Shown piece by piece: positions 14,154 to 20,558 of a stretch of DNA of 28,705 bases. The stretch spans positions 1-28,705 of IMG/VR virus record IMGVR_UViG_3300025000_000344. The stretch is one strand, 5' to 3'. The translations under genes and the position numbers were made by a program. Positions within the stretch are counted from its first letter, which is position 1, and the number at the start of each line of letters is the position of its first letter. Source of the stretch: a virus. The notes beneath the pieces are model-generated. The model did no database searches. It saw nothing but the letters and a program-made list of their open reading frames with translations, and had not been told where the DNA came from.

Positions 14154-14372
14154 ATGTTTACCATAGGAAATGATGAACTCAAAAATAACCCTTCGCTTGG
14201 AGACTTTATTTTATGTCCTCACTGTGGAGAACGTCACATAATTCAACATGGAGATGAGATTTTACCTGATGGTACTAAGAAAAAATCAAAACTTTTATCT
14301 TTTTATAAATGCAGAGATAAATGTTTTCTTGCTGGAGTTAATGGTAAGAATATTATGAGTAAATTCAAGTAA
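14154..14372 (+). CDS. Small zinc-ribbon phage protein
   Basis: 72 aa. CPHCGERH (about residues 21-28) plus CRDKC (about 52-56) gives a likely four-ligand zinc site. The framing MFTIGNDEL and FYKCRDKCFLAGVNGK resembles a recurring phage family of unknown function. It starts 1 nt after the previous stop, with GAGG upstream. Confidence 0.75.
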   Translation: MFTIGNDELKNNPSLGDFILCPHCGERHIIQHGDEILPDGTKKKSKLLSFYKCRDKCFLAGVNGKNIMSKFK

Positions 14373-14383
14373 CGGAGCCAATT

Positions 14384-14554
14384 GTGATCAAACGCAAATT
14401 CTTGCCAGAACTCCTCGGAATGAATCTTTACCAGACTGGTCGCAACGAAAGTTTTTATGCATGGAATCATAAACATGCCATCAATAAAAGGCCAAACGAA
14501 TTGATTTACTTTGTTACAGATGTTGGGAGAAGAATATTAATTATTAATAAATAA
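14384..14554 (+). CDS. Small protein with GTG start, unknown
   Basis: 56 aa, starting at GTG 14384 after CGGAGC at good spacing; the frame has no better ATG nearby. The sequence (MIKRKFLPELLGMNL...RNESFYAWNHK) is basic. No family recognised. Confidence 0.55.
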   Translation: MIKRKFLPELLGMNLYQTGRNESFYAWNHKHAINKRPNELIYFVTDVGRRILIINK

Positions 14555-14569
14555 CCTAGGAGATAAATT

Positions 14570-14731
14570 ATGGATAAAATTTCAATAAGCACAATAATTT
14601 TTTTAGTTATATTAGTATTTAGTAGTATAATTTATTTAGAAATAAAAAAAGATAAGTGCCATGATTTAGGAGGAATCTATATAGATACTCAATGTTTTAA
14701 AGCTGATTTAATTAAATTAGATAGTAAATAA
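14570..14731 (+). CDS. Small membrane-anchored protein with two cysteines
   Basis: 53 aa. One hydrophobic segment at about residues 7-24 (STIIFLVILVFSSIIYL), then a polar tail with CHDLGGIYIDTQC, whose two Cys may form a disulfide in the periplasm. AGGAGA precedes the ATG. First of a run of mini membrane proteins. Function unknown. Confidence 0.65.
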   Translation: MDKISISTIIFLVILVFSSIIYLEIKKDKCHDLGGIYIDTQCFKADLIKLDSK

Positions 14732-14747
14732 CTTGGGGGAATAAAAT

Positions 14748-15008
14748 ATGCAAAATGGTAGAGTAATATGTGGTGTAGGTATAATTTTTGGTTTAATAAT
14801 AATGTTTTTTGCTCTTAAAGCTGATTTAGAGAAAAATAAAACAATTGCTGAACTTGAAAAGAAATTAAACCTCGTGCCTATCATAACTGTTGACGCTCTA
14901 GGCATTTGTAAAGTAACTCAAGGAGGCAAAACATACATGTTGATTGATGTTACTAATGAAACGAAAGCACTTGAGAAAGTCGTACAAAAAGTTAATAAGG
15001 AGAAATAA
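14748..15008 (+). CDS. Small membrane-anchored protein
   Basis: 86 aa. Hydrophobic segment at about residues 6-23 (VICGVGIIFGLIIMFFAL), then a charged coiled-coil-like stretch (ADLEKNKTIAELEKKLN), then a short beta-rich piece and a helical end. GGGGGA lies upstream. The layout resembles inner-membrane anchors of spanin-like or exclusion proteins, but no call is justified. Confidence 0.65.
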   Translation: MQNGRVICGVGIIFGLIIMFFALKADLEKNKTIAELEKKLNLVPIITVDALGICKVTQGGKTYMLIDVTNETKALEKVVQKVNKEK

Positions 15009-15118
15009 TGTGCGAAAGATTACTCGAATACTTCATGCTTTTCTTACTTATTTGCACAAGACTTTTCATCTTCCTATACATAAAAGTAAAAGCTCTTATG
15101 ATCATAATAGGAAAATAA
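15008..15118 (+). CDS. Mini membrane protein
   Basis: 36 aa (MCERLLEYFMLFLLICTRLF...), almost entirely one hydrophobic helix. The start overlaps the previous stop by one base (TAATG) and GGAG sits at the end of the previous gene. Such short hydrophobic frames can arise by chance, but the tight coupling supports it. Confidence 0.45.
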   Translation: MCERLLEYFMLFLLICTRLFIFLYIKVKALMIIIGK

Positions 15119-15152
15119 TGCGAATAGCCAGATTACATATTTGGAGGGTAAA

Positions 15153-15311
15153 ATGAATACTACAAAAAATACTTTATTCTTCCTTGCATCTTTTATAATC
15201 GTAGGATTATTTGTGCTTCTCATTGATCAAATGTTTCCTGCACCTCCGATTGATCAAACAGCTTTGCAACCTTATGCAAGTAAAAACCTTCTCTCAGAAT
15301 TAAGCAAATAA
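15153..15311 (+). CDS. Small membrane protein
   Basis: 52 aa with a hydrophobic segment at about residues 8-24 and a short Pro-containing tail (MFPAPPIDQTA). GGAGG lies 6-7 nt before the ATG. A 12-codon micro-frame (15118-15156) joins it to the previous gene through TAATG and ATGA overlaps, which may pass ribosomes along. Confidence 0.6.
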   Translation: MNTTKNTLFFLASFIIVGLFVLLIDQMFPAPPIDQTALQPYASKNLLSELSK

Positions 15312-15313
15312 CT

Positions 15314-15502
15314 ATGATTATTCCTATCGAAGCTATACGTGCAGCCAGAGATGCACTTGAACTACAGTATATAATAGCCTCAAGTAAAGAAAGCCTAAAT
15401 AGTTGGGGATTACCCTACAGAAAGATACAAGAAGAAATTAACAAGACAAACAAGCGATATCTTGCTGAACTGGATAAGTGGCTAAAGGAGGTGGAGAAAT
15501 GA
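15314..15502 (+). CDS. Small helical protein, unknown
   Basis: 62 aa, highly charged and probably two helices forming a hairpin (ARDALELQYIIAS...KRYLAELDKWLKEVEK). Starts 2 nt after the previous stop and overlaps the next start (ATGA). No family recognised. Confidence 0.65.
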   Translation: MIIPIEAIRAARDALELQYIIASSKESLNSWGLPYRKIQEEINKTNKRYLAELDKWLKEVEK

Positions 15503-15714
15503 ATGTATATTTGCTTTATCGTATTGACTCTGTTGGATATGATGAATATGAAGCCAAAGTAATTATTGCCTTTACAGAAAGTGAGGCCCGTTCATTAGCG
15601 AATGTTAAAACTGCTGATGAAGGTCCAATCTGGAATGATCCCACCAAAGTTGCTTGTGCAAACTTGGATTTAACTGTTGCTCGGGTGGTGCTAGAAGCAT
15701 TTAAGGCAGGGTGA
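15499..15714 (+). CDS. Small phage protein, unknown function
   Basis: 71 aa. VYLLYRIDSVGYDEYEAKVIIAFTESEARSLA matches a frequent phage family as I remember it (YLL...YDEYD..VV.A.SE.EAR..A...W.DPS.V). GGAGG in the previous gene's last codons serves as ribosome site. End of the small-gene block before the HNH gene. Confidence 0.75.
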   Translation: MNVYLLYRIDSVGYDEYEAKVIIAFTESEARSLANVKTADEGPIWNDPTKVACANLDLTVARVVLEAFKAG

Positions 15715-15742
15715 AAAAGAATAAAAAGAGGGCGAAAAACGC

Positions 15743-15771
15743 TTGACAGGGGGGTCTTTTTCGGGTAAGGT
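15743..15771 (+). promoter_or_regulatory. Promoter of the HNH gene, inside the inverted repeat
   Basis: TTGACA (15743-15748), 17-nt spacer, TAAGGT (15766-15771). The spacer is almost exactly the left arm of the inverted repeat at 15750-15827. Transcripts from here would start near 15778, to the right of that arm. Confidence 0.55.
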
Positions 15772-15827
15772 GGGTGAATAAAATTTACGGCAAACGACGA
15801 TAACCCTTTAGCCCGAAAAAGACTCCT
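15750..15827 (+). repeat. Inverted repeat abutting the HNH start codon
   Basis: GGGGTCTTTTTCGGG (15751-15765) pairs with CCCGAAAAAGACTCC (15812-15826) over 15 bp with one G-U, extendable by G-U pairs at both ends. The right arm ends directly before the ATG at 15828. Only messages that read in from upstream carry both arms. A plausible cis-regulator of HNH translation. Confidence 0.75.
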
Positions 15828-16478
15828 ATGAGTAATGAGTTTATAACTGATAAACAGTGGTATGATATCTTACATGAAAAATATTTTTGTCTTCCAGATA
15901 TTGGAATTTTAATAGATAAAAAAACTTTTGATCTCGTGGGAACATTAAATGCAGATGGTTATATTATAACTTCTTTACAAGGTAAAACTGTAGGTGTTCA
16001 TAGAATAGTTTTTTGTATGTTTCATGGATATTTTCCAAAAATAACTGATCATATTAATCGAAATAGAGCAGACAATAGAATTGAAAATCTTCGTGAAATT
16101 TCTGCTTCTGGAAATGTTATAAATACAGATGTACATAAGGATAATCATTCAGGTATTAAGGGAGTTAGATGGTTACGTTATGATAAGCGTTGGAAAGTAA
16201 CTATCACTTATAATAATAAATCAATTTTTATTGGAAATTTTGTAAACTTCATAAATGCTGTAAGAGCTAGATATTATGCAGAGCAAAAACTTGGTTACAA
16301 CGAATATGACATAGTAAGCTCTGCTCAAAAATATCTAATGTGTATTGGCAAATTTTCTTTTAGTTCTAATATTGAAATAGATAAGGAGGAAAGATACAAT
16401 AAAAATTCAGTTGATAATGAATGGAACTTTTTTTGTTTAGAGAAGAAACAAAAGATTGATAAACTTATTAAAAAGTAG
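15828..16478 (+). CDS. Free-standing HNH homing endonuclease with AP2-like domain
   Basis: 216 aa. The HNH core (about residues 54-85) reads VHRIVFCMF..YFPKITDHINRNRADNRIENLR, with the invariant H-N-N pattern. It is followed by an AP2/ERF-like DNA-binding domain (about 103-155: NHSGIKGVRWLRYDKRWKVTI, FIGNF, AVRARYYAEQKLGY). This architecture is typical of phage mobile homing endonucleases that make a site-specific cut near their own insertion point. Codons are strongly AT-rich, unlike the next gene, which fits transfer. The ATG has no clear Shine-Dalgarno; its upstream region is the right arm of the inverted repeat. Confidence 0.9.
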   Translation: MSNEFITDKQWYDILHEKYFCLPDIGILIDKKTFDLVGTLNADGYIITSLQGKTVGVHRIVFCMFHGYFPKITDHINRNRADNRIENLREISASGNVINTDVHKDNHSGIKGVRWLRYDKRWKVTITYNNKSIFIGNFVNFINAVRARYYAEQKLGYNEYDIVSSAQKYLMCIGKFSFSSNIEIDKEERYNKNSVDNEWNFFCLEKKQKIDKLIKK

Positions 16479-16485
16479 TTTGTTT

Positions 16486-16525
16486 GGTGTTTTGTATAAC
16501 ACCTACCAATTGGGCATGTCGCCCA
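16486..16525 (+). other. Two short hairpins after the HNH gene
   Basis: GGTGTT-ttgtat-AACACC (16486-16503) and TGGGC-atgtc-GCCCA (16511-16525) stand in tandem between the HNH stop and the next start. The second is followed only by TTCT, so termination would be weak. They may mark the right edge of the HNH insertion. Confidence 0.4.
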
Positions 16526-16556
16526 TTCTACAAACCCCTAATTAGGAGATTCAAAA

Positions 16557-16919
16557 ATGAGCATGATCAAAGTAGTTAGCAACCAGGCCAGCAGGGAAAT
16601 TACCGTAACTGAGCCGGCAGTCCTTAACCTCGGAACCATTGAAGAAATGGTACAGGCTCTCGGTGAGGATCTTACCGTGAACATGATTAAGAACCAGCTG
16701 AAGGTCAGTTTCCGCGCAGTTATTCGTCGCAAACTTGAAGAGAAAGACGACAATAACGAGTTCAGCAATACTGATGAAGCCATCACGGCTGAGGATTTCA
16801 GCGACTGGAAGCCGACCCTTCGGATTACTAAGACTCCCGAGGAGAAGGCTCTGGAAGCTCTTGGCAATCTGCCTCCGGAAATTCGCGATGCAGTTCTGGC
16901 CCAGTTCAACAATCGGTAA
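16557..16919 (+). CDS. Phage protein with the shared C-terminal motif
   Basis: 120 aa. TTAGGAG precedes the ATG. Codon use is more GC-rich than in the flanking genes, as for the genes at 3430 and 19810, which suggests strong expression. Most of it is helical (IEEMVQALGEDLTVNMIKNQL...). The end carries KALEALGNLPPEIRDAVLAQF, related to the C-termini of the proteins at 3430, 8277 and 23332. Function unknown; it may belong to the same family as the 135-aa protein at 3430. Confidence 0.85.
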   Translation: MSMIKVVSNQASREITVTEPAVLNLGTIEEMVQALGEDLTVNMIKNQLKVSFRAVIRRKLEEKDDNNEFSNTDEAITAEDFSDWKPTLRITKTPEEKALEALGNLPPEIRDAVLAQFNNR

Positions 16920-16965
16920 TTAATTATATTAGATCCTGCCCTGGAGTTTAATGTAATTAATTATT

Positions 16966-17089
16966 TGGTGAGTGGCGGAATAGGTAGACGCAGGTTCAGG
17001 TTCCAGCAAAGTGAGATGATTTATAATCAAAGAACTCCGTTTGAGCCAGGAATGTCTTTGCATGTAAGGTGCAAATCCTTATCTCACCA
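16966..17089 (+). tRNA. tRNA-Leu-like RNA, abnormally long
   Basis: The 5' half matches class II tRNA-Leu very well: acceptor TGGTGAG, TG at 8-9, D stem GCG/CGC around GAATAGGTAGA. The 3' half has a variable-arm hairpin (ATGT-cttt-GCAT, 17052-17063), a T arm TAAGG-TGCAAAT-CCTTA (17065-17081) and CTCACCA pairing with the 5' end over 7 bp. GGTTC (16993-16997) can pair with GAGCC (17043-17047) as an anticodon stem, but 45 nt lie between them instead of 7. There is also one extra base in the T-arm/acceptor joint. Total 124 nt against about 85-87 expected. The anticodon is not assignable; TTCAGGT (CAG) near 16995 resembles the E. coli Leu loop but is not well framed by a stem. Confidence 0.5.
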
Positions 17090-17092
17090 AAT

Positions 17093-17317
17093 TATTTAAT
17101 TTTAATGCCGGAAACGCATTGGATAGCAAGTCCATGCGCACCATTCGACCTGAATTGACAGGTATCGCCAGCATGACGATGTTGGAATCGGCTTCTTAGT
17201 TAAAAGCATACCGAAACTTATAATTGAAAGTTTAAATAATTATAGGTTGGTGTTAAATCGGGTAGCCAGATATGACCTAACTCTGGCATTTTTAAATTCA
17301 ACGAGAGGATTTCTCAA
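17093..17317 (+). ncRNA. Hairpin-rich untranslated region, possible structured RNA
   Basis: 225 nt without a gene, between the tRNA-like RNA and the nuclease gene. Stems visible: CGCAT(t)GGA/TCCATGCG with a 7-nt loop (17115-17138), ACCTG/CAGGT (17148-17163), CCAGCAT-gacg-ATGTTGG (17168-17185), closed by GCCG (17107-17110) with CGGC (17189-17192), so the three hairpins form a cloverleaf-like unit of about 86 nt. AAACTT/AAGTTT and a terminator-like stem follow. It could be a riboswitch-like leader, a degenerate tRNA or a phage RNA. It does not match any tRNA I can complete. Confidence 0.35.
17265..17295 (+). terminator. Terminator-like hairpin before the nuclease gene
   Basis: GCCAGA (17265-17270) and TCTGGC (17282-17287) form a 6-bp stem with an 11-nt loop followed by ATTTTTAAA. 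The loop bases GACCTA can also pair with TAGGTT (17243-17248), which would make a pseudoknot or an alternative fold. It would end the tRNA-like transcript or attenuate the nuclease gene. Confidence 0.4.
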
Positions 17318-18289
17318 ATGAATTTTTACGAAAAAATAGACTACAGTGCATTATCCACCTATCTCACGTGTCCACGCAGGTTCCTGTTCCAATATGTAAT
17401 GAACCTCAAGCCTGCCGGACAATCCATCCACCTTGTGTTTGGCTCATGCTGGCATTACGGCCTAGAAGCCACGTACAACATCTTAATTAAGGATTCTTCA
17501 CCATCTGTTCTTGATGCCACTGAAATCTCCATCAAAGCATTCCATAAGCTCTGGAAGCTTGATGGTGAACCATTTTGGAAAAATGAAGATGCAATCTTTC
17601 CCAAATCTCCCGGACATGCCGCTAACATGTACAAAGGCTATTGGGATCGCTTTCTTGTAAGTGATGTAAAAAATCGTTCAATCCTGGCTGTTGAAGCACC
17701 ATTTTCCATCGACCTATCTGTAAAAGGATTGAAGTTGCCAAATTATATTGGTCGCATCGACCTGATCTTTTCCAGTGGTGAGAATGGAATTGATATTCTC
17801 GACCACAAAACCGCTAAAGCTATCTACTCTACTACGCCACAAACTTTTGAAATGTCATTCCAGTCAGACGGTTATTTAACCGCTGGCAGAATTTTTTATG
17901 ATAAAATCCCAACCATTACGTATCGTGTGGCTCTTTGTCAGAAAAGCAAGATTGACTTCGTCCCAATTACAATTAACAAACGATCCGCTGCTATTGAGCA
18001 CTTCCTGTCTGATCTTTGTCATTATGCCGATGAGATTCAGCACAACTTAAACCTGCTTGAAGAGGATAAGGTTAACTGCCGGGAACGTTCGGATGTATTG
18101 CAATCCTTCCACAGGAATCCAGGCTATGCTTGTACAACCTTCAGCTCAACTTGTCCTTATTATGATCTTTGCAGACTCCGAAATAATCCATTGCACTGGA
18201 TGGAAAAAGCGCCTCAAGGATTTATTCATTCTGAATGGGACCCAGATAAACATGAAGCAAATACTAAGCAAAGATTAATGGAGGTATAA
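17318..18289 (+). CDS. Cas4/RecB-like PD-(D/E)XK nuclease with four-Cys site
   Basis: 323 aa exonuclease-type protein for DNA recombination or end processing. The fold signature is N-terminal SALSTYLTCPRRF (Cys18), then GRIDLIF (about D148), then DILDHKTAK (D162, K164), then QSDGYLTA, as in the PDDEXK_1/RecB-Cas4 family. Three more Cys near the end (C272, C279, C285 in CTTFSSTCPYYDLC) complete the 1+3 arrangement that holds a 4Fe-4S cluster in Cas4 and AddB. It lies upstream of a Sak4-like ATPase and a DUF669-like protein, a known recombination grouping. Its ribosome site GAGAGGA sits in the loop of a small hairpin (GAGA/TCTC, 17303-17315). Confidence 0.9.
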   Translation: MNFYEKIDYSALSTYLTCPRRFLFQYVMNLKPAGQSIHLVFGSCWHYGLEATYNILIKDSSPSVLDATEISIKAFHKLWKLDGEPFWKNEDAIFPKSPGHAANMYKGYWDRFLVSDVKNRSILAVEAPFSIDLSVKGLKLPNYIGRIDLIFSSGENGIDILDHKTAKAIYSTTPQTFEMSFQSDGYLTAGRIFYDKIPTITYRVALCQKSKIDFVPITINKRSAAIEHFLSDLCHYADEIQHNLNLLEEDKVNCRERSDVLQSFHRNPGYACTTFSSTCPYYDLCRLRNNPLHWMEKAPQGFIHSEWDPDKHEANTKQRLMEV

Positions 18290-18291
18290 TA

Positions 18292-18618
18292 ATGGACTTA
18301 CAAGAACTAGAAAAAGTTACTGTAATGATTAATAGTCTTGGTGATAAAGCACTTGATGGGTTTACATTATTTATTGGAGCTAATTTTATAACTAATGTCA
18401 TTAGTTATGGAGTTGGTGTATTAGCTTTAGTTCTAGTATTTAAATTAGTTAAACTCACTTTAAACGCTGTAAGCATTAACATGAAAGCTATTGCAGCTTT
18501 ATGCAAATTGCGTACTATACTAAAAGTTGGTTGTGCAGGAACATTAGTTGATTCAGAAATTGATGAAATAGTTAAAAAAGTAACACTGTTAATACAATGT
18601 GAGAAAAATAATTCTTAA
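18292..18618 (+). CDS. Small membrane protein, unknown
   Basis: 108 aa. Hydrophobic segments at about residues 23-33 and 34-55 (ISYGVGVLALVLVFKLVKL); the rest is amphipathic with three Cys. AT-rich codons, quite unlike the two flanking recombination genes, so it looks like an inserted extra gene. GGAGG lies before the start, overlapping the end of the nuclease gene. Confidence 0.65.
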   Translation: MDLQELEKVTVMINSLGDKALDGFTLFIGANFITNVISYGVGVLALVLVFKLVKLTLNAVSINMKAIAALCKLRTILKVGCAGTLVDSEIDEIVKKVTLLIQCEKNNS

Positions 18619-18653
18619 ACATTGTTTATTAAAATCATTTAAAGGAGTTTTAA

Positions 18654-19460
18654 ATGAATCCACAGGCAGCTACAGTACCAAATTTCAACAAAACAAAGCT
18701 AACTGAAAAGCAACGAATCTTTAATCTCAAATTTCTACTGACCGGCAATTCAGGTTCTGGCAAAACCCACTTCACAGCAACCTACACCAAGGGACCACTT
18801 CACTACTATATGTTCGATAAAGGAGGCGAAAAGACAATAGAGAAAATAGCATCCAAAAGAACTGACATCACCATAGATAATTTCTCAGCCGACTCTTTAC
18901 TCTTTTCCGATTTTTGGCGTACCTTCCAGGAGGATGAAAAAAATGGTTTATTCCAATGGCTGAAGGAACAGTCAGGCATGTTAGTTCTGGACTCTCTGAC
19001 TAATGCAAACAAAAAGGCAATCCACGAAATCGAAAAGAAATCTGGTATCACTCCATCTGGCATCGGTAAAAAGATTGACATGAAGATGGGCATGGCGCCT
19101 GCTCATTGGGGCCAGTTACTTAATTGGATGAGTACTTTAGTAAGTTCACTCCAGGAACTTCCTTGTGCAGTTGCAGTAACTGTCCATTTGCATACACTTA
19201 TGAATTCTGATCAAGAAGTAGTAGCAAGATATCCCGCAGTCAACGGTCAATTCCGTCAGTTGCTTGCAGCAGATTTTGACGAAGCCTACCTATTGACGAC
19301 ACAAGGAACTAAGAGGCAGATATTCTTTACTGAAAAACTTGCATTTGAAGCAAAGTCACGAGTGTTTGATATGCCAAAGGTTGAAGGAATATCAATGGAT
19401 CAATTGGCAGCAGCTTATTTGGCAGGCAAAACAGTTATTCCACAATCCATCTCAGCGTGA
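18654..19460 (+). CDS. Sak4-like RecA-fold ATPase (recombination)
   Basis: 268 aa. Walker A GNSGSGKT at residues 31-38; Walker B GMLVLDSLTNA with D113; a later VTVHLHTLMN segment and ADFDEAYLLTTQG are typical of the phage AAA_24/Sak4 group. These proteins are short RecA-core ATPases that assist single-strand annealing and recombination together with a phage ssDNA-binding protein. A DUF669-like gene follows 350 nt downstream, which supports this. AAAGGAG precedes the ATG. A role as a generic phage nucleotide-binding protein is the alternative. Confidence 0.88.
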   Translation: MNPQAATVPNFNKTKLTEKQRIFNLKFLLTGNSGSGKTHFTATYTKGPLHYYMFDKGGEKTIEKIASKRTDITIDNFSADSLLFSDFWRTFQEDEKNGLFQWLKEQSGMLVLDSLTNANKKAIHEIEKKSGITPSGIGKKIDMKMGMAPAHWGQLLNWMSTLVSSLQELPCAVAVTVHLHTLMNSDQEVVARYPAVNGQFRQLLAADFDEAYLLTTQGTKRQIFFTEKLAFEAKSRVFDMPKVEGISMDQLAAAYLAGKTVIPQSISA

Positions 19461-19491
19461 CTAATTTAGATTAATTAAAGGAGTTTTAATT

Positions 19492-19692
19492 ATGAAAATT
19501 GGATTCAAACCAAAAAGTTATAATGACGTTATATGTTTTGAGATTCCTAATAAAGAGGATGACCAATTTATAGATGATATTTTTAATTCTATTTCAGTAA
19601 GTTCAGAAGGAGAGCTTGACTTTGTAGTAACAGTCACAGGTAAAAAGCCTAATACAGATGAATATGTTAACCCAAAAGATGAAAACAAATAA
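19492..19692 (+). CDS. Small acidic protein, unknown
   Basis: 66 aa with a strong AAAGGAG site. Acidic, beta strands likely (DFVVTVTGKK). AT-rich codons. It separates the ATPase from the DUF669-like gene. No family recognised. Confidence 0.68.
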   Translation: MKIGFKPKSYNDVICFEIPNKEDDQFIDDIFNSISVSSEGELDFVVTVTGKKPNTDEYVNPKDENK

Positions 19693-19752
19693 AAAGGAGA
19701 AAACAAGACACTCAAAACAAAAACTAATAATTAACTAAAAGCAACCAACTTT

Positions 19753-19777
19753 TGACTGAAGAATAGTTCTTTAGTCA
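19753..19777 (+). other. 11-bp hairpin in the leader of the DUF669-like gene
   Basis: TGACTGAAGAA-tag-TTCTTTAGTCA pairs fully with one G-U and a 3-nt loop. No U-run follows. It stands about 30 nt before the start of a probably highly expressed gene, so mRNA stabilisation or processing is likely. Confidence 0.5.
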
Positions 19778-19809
19778 CGCATCAAAAACAATTTAAAGGA
19801 GTATTAACT

Positions 19810-20232
19810 ATGTCTATGATTCCTAATCTGTCCGAAATTCCTGACAAAGCACCTGTTGAAGCTGGCGAATATGACCTGACCATCTCTAAGGTCAAAGAGA
19901 CCAAGTCTCAGCGAACCGGAAGATATGGTTGTCAACTCATTATTAACGTCGACGGAGAAGATAACGCATCAACTATTTTTCATACTCTCTGGTATGGCAA
20001 CTACAAAGATTATCAGGGCGATGATGAAGAAAAGAATAACCTCATGTGGCGGATGGTTAAAGATTTCCTTCGTGCCCTGGGGCTTGATCCCGACCAGGAA
20101 ACCGACGAATCTGATCTGGTTGGACTCAACTTTACGGCTGAACTCAGTTATAACGATGGTATGAGTACTGACGATGACGGTAATCTAGTTCGGGTTGGTC
20201 AGCCAAGGAATGAAATTGCTCGTGTAGTTTAA
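19810..20232 (+). CDS. DUF669-like protein, putative ssDNA-binding protein
   Basis: 140 aa. The pattern PVEAGEYDLTISKVKETKSQRTGRYG...LIINVDGEDNASTIFHTLWYGN...FLRALGLDPDQ...DLVGLNFTAEL is that of the DUF669-type phage proteins found next to Sak4 ATPases and proposed to be OB-fold single-strand binding partners. The acidic segments and position after the ATPase agree. Codon use is GC-richer than its neighbours and AAAGGAG precedes the ATG, so it is probably abundant, as expected for an SSB. Binding is inferred, not shown. Confidence 0.8.
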   Translation: MSMIPNLSEIPDKAPVEAGEYDLTISKVKETKSQRTGRYGCQLIINVDGEDNASTIFHTLWYGNYKDYQGDDEEKNNLMWRMVKDFLRALGLDPDQETDESDLVGLNFTAELSYNDGMSTDDDGNLVRVGQPRNEIARVV

Positions 20233-20244
20233 TAACGGAGCTTT

Positions 20245-20328
20245 ATGTTCAAGTTTAATTCGATATTAGAGTCTAGTTACCACTTTCAGTTAGCTAGGTC
20301 TGGCATTGCCGGAACAATGTCATTCTGA
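20245..20328 (+). CDS. Possible mini-protein
   Basis: 27 codons (MFKFNSILESSYHFQLARSG...) after AACGGAG at good spacing, 12 nt downstream of the previous stop. Nothing else supports it; it could be a chance frame in the structured gap. Confidence 0.3.
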   Translation: MFKFNSILESSYHFQLARSGIAGTMSF

Positions 20329-20558
20329 ACGAGGCGTTGATGTGACGCCTACAAGATATCGGAATAAGCAAAACATGCTGTTCACTTATGAACGAACTGT
20401 TGAATGATTCGCAAGTAAGTGAACAGCAACTTTTCTTTTCTTGTGAGCCAATACTAGGATGACAACCTAACATCATTCCTCGTCAGAATTGATGGGTATT
20501 GTCTCACAAGAGTAGAAAAGTAGGAAAAGATTTTTTCCAATATAATAGGAGCTCACCT
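20329..20558 (+). other. Structured non-coding gap before the ligase gene
   Basis: Holds the hairpin AGGCGT-tgatgtg-ACGCCT (20332-20350), the long stem described next, and GGAAAA-gatt-TTTTCC (20523-20538). The last is followed by AATATAATAGGAGC, in which TATAAT has no -35 at normal spacing. An in-frame ATG at 20499 upstream of the ligase lies in this gap and lacks a ribosome site. Confidence 0.45.
20376..20440 (+). terminator. Long-stem terminator containing the GTTCA dyad
   Basis: TGCTGTTCACTTA (20376-20388) and TAAGTGAACAGCA (20416-20428) form a perfect 13-bp stem with a 27-nt loop, followed by ACTTTTCTTTTC. This probably ends the recombination operon. The left arm also contains the near-dyad GTTCACTTATGAAC (20380-20393) shared with 2616 and 7698, so the same bases could serve protein binding. 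Confidence 0.6.

Noticed and set aside
16966-17089. Group I intron in the tRNA-Leu-like gene
   Set aside because: The extra sequence is only about 38 nt, far below the size of a group I intron core, and no splice site gives a standard anticodon loop.
17107-17192. Second tRNA gene
   Set aside because: The closing stem is only 4 bp, and no T loop or D loop signature (GG, TTC-type) can be placed, so I list it only as a structured RNA candidate.
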